Shown piece by piece: positions 24,891-34,432 of a stretch of 64,000 nucleotides of DNA. Every line of letters starts with the position of its first letter. Positions within the stretch are counted from its first letter, which is position 1. This DNA comes from Cordia subcordata (taxonomy: Eukaryota > Streptophyta > Magnoliopsida > Boraginales > Cordiaceae): NCBI GenBank assembly GCA_028554755.1, contig JAPTOF010000014.1:7936001-8000000 (forward strand), given 5' to 3'. The notes under the pieces were generated by a model that searched no databases, was not told the origin of the DNA, and worked only from the letters and a program-made list of their open reading frames with translations. Both the position numbers and the translations under genes were made by a program.

Positions 24891-27070
24891 CGTGTTAGGT
24901 CTCCTTAATTTCTCTTCACAATTAGTTAGAAACACTATGTGTGTGTGTGTATATATATTGGCTGTTTGGTTTATTCCTAGCTTTTTCGTTATAAGCTGTC
25001 AAATAGGATTCATTTTGTATAGTTTCAACAATTATGCAACCGGAAACTATTCATAACCAAAAAAAAAAATTACTTGGCCCTTGTTTAATTGTACTTCAAA
25101 TGATCTGGATCATGTATGGGCAAAATCAAGGAAAAGAAATGCAACGGACAGTTGTGTGCTTCGTCATTAGGTAGCATTGTTTGGGTCGGCGTGGACCCAT
25201 ATTTAATTAAGGCCATGCTATTAAGAAAGGACGAGGGTGGCTATAGTTGCCAGTGATCCTTTGTGTCCCTATCTACACTAAAAAATCTTAGTTATATCAT
25301 CTATAACTCTTTTGCCAAGTATTATGAGAGTTTAAATTTTTATAGTTATATAACTACAAACATACATATATATATATATATATATACGTGTGTGTATATA
25401 TATATATACCTTCAAATATTGTGAGACTGTCAAACCTGTACTTACGCAAGAGTTCTTAATTTACCTTTAACTCATGCAATAATTTACTATTAGTTATTAT
25501 TCTTTTGAATGGTGTCCAATTATTTCTTATCGATTTTCATTGTAAATTAGCAAGAATTCAATCGTCAATCAATCAATGTTTGAAATAATATCTATTTGTG
25601 AATTTCAAAAGAATTGTAACTAAATTCGTTATCTGTTAGTAAAAATAAATAAAACAAATTAATTTGACATTTACGGTAAAACATAATTCAACTCGTACAA
25701 TATATAAAAATACGAAAAGGAAATAATTGGTTCTAGATATGTAAAGGGTTGAGATGGTTTTGTATGTATGAATCATTTGAATGATACTATCAACTTCAAA
25801 TGTACCCCCACGCATAACGTAAACGTCAACCTAATTGACTACTTTATTTTGTCCTTGTGTTTTTGGGGTGATATCTCCTTATGACCTTTTCGGCAAGAAA
25901 TCTTCTAAAGCAAATTTGATATTCTGAAGCAATCGGCAAACATGTTGAACGTGTGAAAAAACAAGGTTAATGCTTTAGTATATAGCTTTTCAGGTGAAAA
26001 AGAAAAGAAAACGACTTGGGTAGATATTGGTAATTGGTCGAATAATCCTCCATCTCTAACTGATCAGATAAGGTTCAAGAGAGCAACAACTTTCTGATAA
26101 GCACTATTTTTTTCTTTTTTTTTTCTTCCTCATATCAATATGGGAGACTAATGATATAAGAGGATCTTGATCTGGGGTGAAGGGTGCAGAGGTGTTTATT
26201 GACTAGAAGTTGGAGAGTTCTAGAAGCTAGAAGTAAAGAAATTTTTTACATTATTTGAGACAAAAACGCTATAATTATCTACCAGGGAGAACAAGAAATA
26301 TTAATAGTGGAAGGATCAAAAAGCTAATTAAGAAAAGAAATATCACATAGTAATAACATAGAGAAAGTTCGGAATAGGTGACGATTTTTAACTGCAACCT
26401 AAACATAGATGTCGATTCTTAAATCACCACTCTAACCATTTTCTAATTAGTTGTCACTAACACTAGGACGCTTTGGCAGTGGTTTGTTATTACTGCCTAT
26501 GTAAAAAGTACAAATTTAAAAAAATATATTTTTAAAAATAAAAGAATTCAAAAAAGAAAAAGGTATTGGCATTTCGCTCTTATTTCATTGTCAATCATTA
26601 ATGCATTTTGCTCTCAGCATTATTTAACTTTGTGTGTACCCACAAGAAGAATGGTTGTGTTCTTTAGAACGTAGTCTTTAATCAAATAGACGTACCGCTT
26701 CTGTGATGGTGATCCTACTGTTAAATTTGAAGTCCCACGCAAGTGAAAATGACCCATTTGTCAACTCAAAGTGGATAGATTCCTTTTTTACCCCTTTAAT
26801 GAAATTTTTATTATACAATAATGATGACACGTATCAAACAATTGGTTTTATGTTTCGGTAAGTCTTCATTCTGACAATCACCCCTAAATACATTCTTTGA
26901 TTTGAACGGTCTAATTTGAAGAATTTTCATTTATATTTATGATAATTTATCAAATTCATATAATCTGCTATATAACTTTTGGCCAAATTTCAAGCTACGG
27001 CACATATTCTACAGTTTCGTGATGAGGGGTTTTGGATTCTGTCAAGACTTTGACAAAAGTTAGACCACAT
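24891..27070. other. Intergenic DNA, no gene recognised
   Basis: AT-rich. It has a short (TA)n/(GT)n tract near 25368-25410. A stretch near 26370-26510 (GGTGACGATTTTTAACTGC, later GGCAGTGGTTTGTTATTACTG) resembles the wording of small CACTA-type elements, but no termini were found. No gene seen. Confidence 0.4.
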
Positions 27071-27079
27071 GACAAATAC

Positions 27080-28150
27080 GGATAATTTTTATTTTTAATC
27101 TTATTTTTTTAAATACTTCTAAAATTAACTCAGTTTTTAAAGAGTTTACAAAAATAGACTTTTCGAACTTCCGAAGTTTGAATTTTAACTTCAAAAGCTT
27201 GATTATGTTTTTTATCCCTGTTCAAAAATAATAATAATAATTTCAAACAAAAAATAGATTTTGAACTTTGAAAGTTCGAACATTGGAATGCATAATTCAG
27301 TTCAACAAAAGTTGGCTTCCATGTAATAATATCTAATTTTTTTTTGTTAGTTATTTTAGAAACCATGTTTAGAAATATCTATTTGTATATTATTATAAAT
27401 GAGAGTTCATGCCAAATTGATCAATACAACTTATAATTATGTCATGTAATTTTTTTTATCTGCACAGGAGATTTGCCTCATTAAATAGTTTGTTAATCTA
27501 ATAATTTTATTCCCTATTTATATATATTACATAAAATATATTACGGACACCTCTCCCGTCAATGCCATGCGTACATGCCTTTTTATTAATGTCCGTATAT
27601 TTTTTTAATTTTAATTTTTTTATTAAAATGTTATAATGAATGATTACAGATCACATATTAAAAAATATAATCAATTATGCAAACCAAGTATTAACAATAA
27701 ACAAAAATATAAAAAGAATCATCATCTATTGAAATTTGGCTTTGGCATAATTTGTTGAACTGAATTATGCATGCCAATGTTCGAACTTTGAAAGTTCGAA
27801 ATCTATTTTTTGTTCGAAATTATTTTTTTTAACAGGGGCAAAAAACATAATCAAGTTTTTGAAGTTCGAATTCAAAATTTTGGAGTTCAAATCCGAATTT
27901 CAAAAGTTCGAAAAATGCCAATGTTCGAACTTTTAAAGGTTGAAATCTATTTTTTGTTCGAATTTTTTTTTTTTTTTTTTTGAACAGGGGCAAAAAACAT
28001 GATCGAATTTTTGAAGTTCGAATTCAAATTTTTGAAGTTCGAATTCGAACTTCAAAAGTTTGAAAAAGTCTATTTTTACACACTTTTTAAAAATTGAGTT
28101 AATTTTAAAAGTATTTTTTAAAAAATAAGGTTAAAAATAAAAATTATCCT
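27080..28150. mobile_element. Long-TIR non-autonomous Mutator-like element
   Basis: The left end GGATAATTTTTATTTTTAA and the complement of the right end AGGATAATTTTTATTTTTAA begin terminal repeats that stay aligned for about 230 bases. Flanks are GACAAATAC (27071-27079) and GGCAAATAC (28151-28159), a 9-base target duplication with one mismatch, the size typical of Mutator-like elements. The repeats contain TTCGAACTT/AAGTTCGAA palindromes and match, block for block, the terminal repeat of the MULE at 1-2071. The interior (about 27310-27740) has no gene. It would move only with a transposase supplied by another element, most plausibly one related to the MULE at the left edge. Confidence 0.87.
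27771..28058. repeat. 144-base tandem duplication in the right TIR
   Basis: ATGCCAATGTTCGAACTTT... starts at 27771 and again at 27915. Both units run through a TTTTTTGTTCGAA block, a T-rich stretch, ACAGGGGCAAAAAACAT and GAAGTTCGAATTC. The left TIR holds only one such unit, so the duplication came after the TIR was formed. Confidence 0.85.
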
Positions 28151-28159
28151 GGCAAATAC

Positions 28160-28993
28160 AGCGGCTGTCAGCATTACTTTACACGAATGAATCTCTTAGC
28201 TGGATGGAAGCTGTCTTTGTTCTTCCCTAGATGAGTTGAATTGAGGTGTCATGATCGACTTCGCTCGTTTGCCTACAACTTATGCCTGGTTAATTTAGAT
28301 TGGATTTTTTGAGAAGTGCTTTTTTGCATCATTAAAAACAGCTCAAATTTATAATTTATAAAAAAGAATTTTTTTAATTGAAGTGATAGTAATTTTATTT
28401 TCGTAAAGAGAAAAATACCAATTTTAATCTTAAAAAGCACGCTTGTTCAAAGGGTTTTTCCTTCACTGTTTTAAACCTGATAAGAATTAGTCTAGGTCAA
28501 TGTGACATAAAAAAATGCCTTAACTCAAAATAAAAAAAAAACGGCTAAAATTGAATTTTTTTAATATATTTTAATAATTTTACAAAAACTAATTCAAATA
28601 CTCATGGTTAAAAAAAACCAATTCAAATGGACCCATACTGCACGCAGAACCACTCTCCCTCGCTCGCTCACCAAGAATCATCTCTGGTGTACATCCGTCC
28701 CTCTTCCATCGGTGATAAATCTATACCTTTTTGGTTTTATATATTCTTCTTGTTCACTCAAAGTTGGAGAAAAATCGTTATAATTATGCATAGTTAATGA
28801 GAATAATATTTGCAGAGTCAAACTGACCAAATGTCTCTTATTATTACCTGAATGAAATTATTGAGGAACATATCCAATTTATCCATCGCTTTCCAACTTC
28901 AGTTTTGGTCTTCGTACCAGTTTAGAATAAATTATATTACGTGATGATGATCACCTTATGAATCCTTGCTTGAGATTATTTATTTATTCATAT
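28160..28993. other. Intergenic DNA, no gene recognised
   Basis: A pyrimidine-rich patch near 28650-28710 (CTCTCCCTCGCTCGCTCACC) looks like a plant 5' UTR, but no coding frame follows. Otherwise featureless. Confidence 0.4.
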
Positions 28994-29400
28994 TGATATG
29001 GGTACCATCGAGCCGATGTGAATAAGAAGACCAGTCCAAGATCAAAAACGAACCAACACGAGTTTTAGGGGATGCTGGAGTTGGCCCGACATAGAAGTGA
29101 TTAAGGATCAGGCATAGCTGAAGAGGGAGTATATCCCAGGGAATCGCGAAAGCATCTGGCGGTAGTTGCTCCTTGCTCAGGGAGGTATTATAAATAGGAA
29201 CCCCGGCCAAAGGACAAGGTACGAAAAATTCCATCACATTCCCTATATTTCTATGAGCATTAGTGCAATCAACTCTGATTTTCAATACTCTACTAACTTG
29301 ATCATCGGACTCCGTTTGATAGGCATCATATTGGTGCCCATTTGGAAGTTACGCAACAATCTGATTGTCTTTGCTGGTCAAGCAAGTTGAGAACGAAGAA
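28994..29400 (+). mobile_element. LTR-like fragment of a retrotransposon
   Basis: It begins TGATATGGGTACCATCG and has a strong promoter-like TATTATAAATAGGAACCCC near 29187-29205. About 100 bases on come CTTGATCATCGGACTCC and TTTGATAGGCATCATATTGG, wording typical of the R/U5 part of plant Gypsy LTRs. The sequence at 50710-51172 starts the same way (TGATATGG) and has the related block TGGTAGGCATCACATCGATG, so the two probably belong to related families. The right end is uncertain. The open frames on both strands here are by-products. Confidence 0.5.
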
Positions 29401-30540
29401 CAAGATGTCAGTAAATTGAGTTACTTAATACTCAACCTTATCATATATGTCATAAATTGACCAAGTTTATCTAAAAGTTGTATGTTTATACATAGTCGTT
29501 ATAACCATATCAAGAGCAATAATTACAACAATAATATTTTGCACCAAAAATATAAATTAAAATATTCTCTACGAGATTCTATGATATTTCCTAGCTTTTA
29601 TGAATTGCTCTAAGAGGTCATAAATAAATAATGAAAAAATGATAATTATCGAGTAGCTGTAGTACTATCCTATATTTGATGAAAATGGTAGTTGCAAAAG
29701 AAAGAAATTAGTGGAGGACCATTAACGAACCAAAGAACACCAAACTTTTCATTTCATTACAATGAATATATAGGAGCAAAGTTGGGAATATCGACAAACC
29801 CGACAAAGTAAAAGATAAGGAGTAGGAATTCTGAGCATTGCCTTTAATATGTCAAACAATAGAAAGTGTACAACTAAATACTTAACCGCTCTTTTTACTT
29901 TTCTTTTTGTAGGAGTAGAAGGAAAAGAATAAAAGACGGAATAAGGGAAAAGAAAAAGCAAAAAAATTGGTCCAATTATACCAAAATTCTTTACACATAA
30001 AGTAACTTGAGTAGTAAACTATAAACAGAAACAAATAACTACTAATTTTAGTTATCCATTGCCATATAATATAATATATATCTCTAAAGCCCAACACCCT
30101 TTTTTTTTAAGAAGAAGAAGATCAAGAAGAGAGAAGATAGAGAGTTATATCAATCAATCCTAAATGAGTGTGACCAAATTGAGATTAAACATGTTAGATG
30201 AGTTGCACCAATCAACCCGAAATGAGTGTGGACCAAATTGCATGATATAGACTTTTACCTTCTTTTCTATTGATCACTAAATCATAAGAACCATCATAAA
30301 TTAGACTGAGAAAGAGCCGAAGAAAGTGACAAAATATATATAATGCTACCAAAAAGCTTGCAAGAACTTGAGATGCAAGAAACGTATATATAGTTTATCT
30401 TTATCATCCCCTTTTGAAATGGCTAAAAAAAAAAAAAGATAAAAAGAGAGGCTAAATAGAAAACTGCAAAAGTAAAAGTGGGTCAAAAGTTCAAAAACCA
30501 AAAATTTAATTAAAGCAAACATGAATTTTTTTTTTTCATG
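29401..30540. other. Intergenic DNA downstream of the ERF gene
   Basis: AT-rich, probably including the 3' UTR of the ERF gene in its right part. A 58-base-step direct repeat (CAATCAATCCTAAATGAGTG at 30151, CAATCAACCCGAAATGAGTG at 30209) lies about 300 bases beyond the stop codon. No other gene recognised. Confidence 0.45.
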
Positions 30541-31401
30541 TTACCATAACAAGCCCTCGAAACTTTCCGAAATCACACTATCAACCACTCCCATATTTTC
30601 ACCAAAGCTATAATCTTGAATGTGTAACCAAGGGTAATAATAGTTGTAGTCCCAACCATCATGCACCACCATTGAGTCGACAAACGCGAAAGCATTCCCA
30701 GCTGACTCAACCGAGTCATAACTCGCTCCGAGACTCGGCAGCTTGACGATCTCACTCAGCTCCTCCTGTGCCTCGCCCGCCTCCGTCTCCGGTGACACCA
30801 ACACGTCATCCGGAGACGTCAAGCTCGAAACCAATGACGACGATGAGGGGGATGACGTCAAGGAGGTCGGCGATGAGTACTTTGGGTCTGGGGTCGGGTG
30901 GTTGTTGTTGAGGTGCTCCATGTGGGCTGCTTTGACGGCGGCGGCTTGAACGTCACGTGGAGAGCACGTGGCGGGTCGGGGTAAAGAGTCAGCCAGCTCG
31001 GGGAAGTTAAGAATAGCCGAGCTGCCTTTGATGGTGAGGGCGGCAACATCGTGGGCCCGAGCCGCCATTTCTGGGCTGGCGAAAGTGCCGAGCCAGATCC
31101 GTGACTTCTTCCTGGGCTCACGGATTTCGGAGACCCATTTGCCCCATGCCCGCATTCGCACGCCTCTGTACACGGGATGCTTGCTGCCATGGTTGTTGCT
31201 GCTTTTTGAAGAAGATTCTTCTCTGCTGCGTTTGGGCTGGTGTTTCGGGCCAGGCATTTCGGCTTCGGGCTGCTGGGGCGGTGAAGAAGGTAATGGAGAA
31301 GATGATGAGAATGTGATGCTGCTTGTGGAAGTTTCTGAGTTTGGTGGCTCAGCCATTGGCAGTAGATGATAATGATCCTTCATCAACCCACAAACACTCA
31401 T
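30541..31401 (-). CDS. DREB-type AP2/ERF transcription factor (A-4 group, ERF034/035-like)
   Basis: A nuclear DNA-binding regulator, intronless, 286 residues from the first ATG. One AP2 domain spans about residues 76-134: [18 protein letters not shown], the [10 protein letters not shown] strand and [14 protein letters not shown] helix. Valine in WVSEIRE and the short basic stretch PKRSR near 56-60 (possible nuclear signal) point to the DREB branch, which binds DRE/CRT-type GCCGAC sites. The C-terminal [12 protein letters not shown] motif (about 214-225) and the acidic, aromatic tail ending EGLLW are as I remember them in TINY/ERF034-like proteins of group A-4. A serine/proline-rich linker lies between. 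The third in-frame ATG (residue 16, MAEPPNSE) has the better plant start context (CCAATGGCT), so the protein may be 271 residues. Family members act in stress and growth responses; this one's targets cannot be read from sequence. Confidence 0.95.
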   Translation of the reverse strand: MSVCGLMKDHYHLLPMAEPPNSETSTSSITFSSSSPLPSSPPQQPEAEMPGPKHQPKRSREESSSKSSNNHGSKHPVYRGVRMRAWGKWVSEIREPRKKSRIWLGTFASPEMAARAHDVAALTIKGSSAILNFPELADSLPRPATCSPRDVQAAAVKAAHMEHLNNNHPTPDPKYSSPTSLTSSPSSSSLVSSLTSPDDVLVSPETEAGEAQEELSEIVKLPSLGASYDSVESAGNAFAFVDSMVVHDGWDYNYYYPWLHIQDYSFGENMGVVDSVISESFEGLLW

Positions 31402-31499
31402 ACTTTTATAAATTTATACTGCAATATATTATATACAGTATGTGTGTGTGGGAAGTTATTACTAGCTTTAAGTGAAAAAGAGAGATCAGAAATGGAGGT

Positions 31500-31615
31500 C
31501 TGATCAAGGTATATAGTGTTTCTCTCAGTATCAGTTGGGTATCTGACTGTATATATAGAGAGGTAGGGGTTTGGGGGGTAGGTTGGGGTTGGGGGGGGGG
31601 GGGGAAGAGGGTGGA
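31500..31615 (-). promoter_or_regulatory. Probable core promoter of the ERF gene with a G-tract
   Basis: On the minus strand CTCTATATATACAG (31558-31550 core) is a good TATA box about 150 bases before the first ATG; a second TATA-like CACTATATACC lies at 31518-31508. Directly upstream on the plus strand is a G-rich run (31565-31612) with five or more tracts of at least three G, including 14 consecutive G at 31581-31594. Confidence 0.6.
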
Positions 31616-31619
31616 AAAG

Positions 31620-32690
31620 GAGTGCAGGGACGAAGAGACCCCTCAAAGCCGACCGAGACTTTTACCCATATCATTTCTTAAATGACTTAGTACACAACCA
31701 AAGAGAGAGAGAGAGATGGGAGAGATGTGTGAATATCGTGTGTGTATGTGTGTGAAACGCATTATTATGTAACTACAAGTGTAGTACTGTAAAAGTCATA
31801 CATACACGTCGACGACAGAAGCTTAGAACGCAAGCAAAAAAGACAGGGATTTAACACTGACCGTACGCGACGGAGTACTTTTAGACCTAGGATCAACACA
31901 AACCCCTCCTGCTTCGAATGCTTACTTGAGCTGGTTGCACAAACCTAAATATTCTACACAGCTGGCAGTAAATGTAAATACGTCCTTTTTTTTTTCCTAT
32001 TAATTATCATATGTGATCAAAGGCAGCTTACAATTTTCATAAAAAAATTTCAAAAGTTTAATTTTATTGTATAAGATATTAGGCTACTCTTCTAAACTAC
32101 TAATTGGTTTAATATGTGAATTTAATATGATATATGCAAGAGTTTGGTTCAGTCCCATGAGTGTAGCTAGTATTATTCATTGTGCATATCAATTCATGTG
32201 TAGCTCCTGCTAAGCCTTAATCCAATCTTATTTATTATGTATCCATCAAGTCTAGTCTTGTTCATCGTATATCCATTCATGTGGTGACCTGCTAACTGTT
32301 TTATTCGAGTTTGGATCACACTCGAAGAAGAGTGTTACAATATTATTTGTTGTGCCATGCATCCATGTGTTTGTCTATCAACAATTCATTTCGGTTCTAA
32401 GTCACACAGGTGGCAAAAGATGTTACAAAATGTATCCTTTTCTTACCTAAAAAATAATCCCCAATTCCAAATTTATCATATAAGATTTTAAATTACTTTT
32501 TTAGACTCTCATCAATTTTAAAATAAAAACTCATAATCTCTATCTATATCTATCTACATAATAAAGAAAAGTCTACTGTACTATATGACCGCCAAGTCTT
32601 GTGTTAATATCAACTTTTATATTCTTTTACCATGCGTCATATTTTCTACACTTTTTTTTAAAAGAAAAAAGACAAAACATTGTTATAAGA
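31620..32690. other. Upstream region of the ERF gene, no gene recognised
   Basis: Contains GA and GT-rich short runs near 31700-31755. A stretch at about 32130-32410 repeats TTCAT(G/T)GTG...CTGC/TAA wording loosely. No protein family seen. Confidence 0.4.
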
Positions 32691-32691
32691 A

Positions 32692-33434
32692 GGGTTTTTT
32701 GCTTATAAACCCCTTATATTTAGGCTTAATTATACCGCTAGTCCTTAAATTTATAAAATTACAATTGAAACCCCTTATGTTTTTTTCAAAAGTTGCACAC
32801 TTGCCTCTTCGTCAATTTTTCTGTTAATTCATTAATGAATTTTGTGAAATGTTTATTTTGCCCTTACCTTATTGAATAAAATGTCTATTTAGCCCTTGTT
32901 CTAATTAAAAATAAAAATAAGATTTTTTTTTAAAAAAAGGAAAATACTCATCCCCCCTCCCTAGGCCTGTCACCCCACCACCTCCTACCCCCAGCCCTGC
33001 CACCCCAACCCCTAGCACCGCCACCCACAACCATACTACCCTCATCGCCCCAACCCCCAGCCTCGCCACCCCCACCACCCAAACCCCTAACGTTGCCATC
33101 CAAGAAGAAGAAGAAGATGATGATGATGAAACGAGGTAGGGGTAGGGTGTAGGTTGGGGGGTGGGTGGTGATTTTGATTTTAATTTTATTTTTGAAATAT
33201 AATTAAAAAAAAAAAAGATAACACAGGGGGTGTATACAATTAAGGGAAAAAAAAGTCCAATCGCATTTTTGGAGCGTGTTGCACATTTGCCATCAAAATG
33301 GACAGAAATCGTGACTGAAGAACCAAACGTGCAACTTTTGGGAAAAAAAAAATGGGTCTCAATTGTAGTTTCCTAAAGTCAAAAACTAACGGTGTATTTA
33401 TGCCTAAACACAGGGGGTATATAAGCAAAAAAAC
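32692..33434. mobile_element. Inverted-repeat element (MITE-like) with a GC-rich core
   Basis: The left arm starts GGGTTTTTTGCTTATAAACC and the complement of the right arm TTTTTTTGCTTATATACCCC. The arms stay similar for about 140 bases through GTTGCAC(A/G)(C/T)TTG and the following CTGT stretch. The plus strand of the left arm and the minus strand of the right arm even translate alike (GLIIPLVLKFIKLQLKP against GINTPLVFDFRKLQLRP). There is no gene between them. Target duplication not resolved. The wording resembles the elements near 37683 and 38196. Confidence 0.75.
32950..33165. repeat. C-rich minisatellite-like core
   Basis: The plus strand is dominated by GCCACCCC, CCACCACC and CCCCAACCCC words, followed by an AAGAAGAAG/GATGATGAT run (33101-33127) and a G-rich run. 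It contrasts with the AT-rich arms. The open frame on the minus strand is a low-complexity by-product. Confidence 0.75.
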
Positions 33435-34155
33435 AAAAAGATAAATCTATTACTTTAAAAAGATGCCTAATAAATGATTGAAATATATCAATCTATATCA
33501 TTTATGATTTTTTCTAAAATTATTAGATTTTACTAAAATATAAAAGCTGAATTAAATGTGAAAATTTTAATATGACAAAATATATTTATGTTTTATCTTT
33601 TACATTAATTGTCAAATTTGACCGTTAACAATTATAAAAATACAAAAATACTTATTTTTCTCGTCTATCACATGAGTATTTCATATTATATAAATATCAA
33701 AATGATTGTCAAAAGTACTTTTAATTTTGAAATCTACATAATTTTTAATTTATATCACATTGCATAAATATTGAAACTCGCACATCTCACGGGTAGACAC
33801 ACTAGTATGATATAAAAAAAATATATGTCACATGTCATCACTCTAAACTCATCCTTCCATACAAGAAAGCATTTGGTCTACTCTTCTATATATATAACTA
33901 TTACCTAATTTAAATCATTTAATGACCAATCAATAATACTATTTTTTTGTCTGAAAGTAACATTTATCATCTTGAGACTTTACTTAAGTAACATTTATCA
34001 TCTTGAGACTTTACTTTCTCAATCTAAATATTTTATTCAATCAATCTCATGAAAACATCAATTGTATTGGGAACTTATCAATATTAAATTTTAAATTATA
34101 TATTTGTATTTCATCCTCACATAAAACGTAAAAATTGACTATTATTAATAAATAA
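33435..34155. other. Intergenic DNA with a 30-base tandem duplication
   Basis: AAGTAACATTTATCATCTTG and the next 10 bases occur twice in a row (33956 and 33986). The rest is AT-rich with no gene. Confidence 0.55.
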
Positions 34156-34157
34156 TA

Positions 34158-34430
34158 CTTCCTCCATCTCACAATATCAGTCGTTTTAGAGAGTTTTTTT
34201 TTGTCTCAAAATATCTGTCACTTTAAGAAATTCAAGGAAGTAATAATTTCTTTTTTTCAGATTTACCCTTATTTTATTATCAACTAAATCTCATTAATAT
34301 TAGATACAAAAAAAAGAGAAAAGATTATTTTTATCAAGTTATTAAAAATTTATCTAAAAATGAAGCTATTCATTAACTTTATTGGTGAGTCTAAAAATTT
34401 TAAACAATTGATAAAATGAGACGGAAAGAG
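34158..34430. mobile_element. Stowaway-type MITE
   Basis: The left end CTTCCTCCATCTCACAATAT and the complement of the right end CTCTTTCCGTCTCATTTT match the Stowaway terminus (CTCCCTCCGTCCCA type). TA flanks both ends (34156-34157 and 34431-34432), the Tc1/mariner target duplication. It is 273 bases and non-coding. Confidence 0.85.
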
Positions 34431-34432
34431 TA

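Noticed and set aside
28980..29390. Open frames on both strands, up to 101 codons
   Set aside because: The stretch looks like an LTR with a promoter and R/U5-type wording, and the frames match no protein family.
30743..31369. Plus-strand frames opposite the ERF gene, up to 133 codons
   Set aside because: They are antisense to the AP2 domain and its linkers, have no family, and arise from the higher GC content of the gene.
32905..33099. Minus-strand frame of repeated GV/GL residues
   Set aside because: By-product of the C-rich core of the inverted-repeat element.
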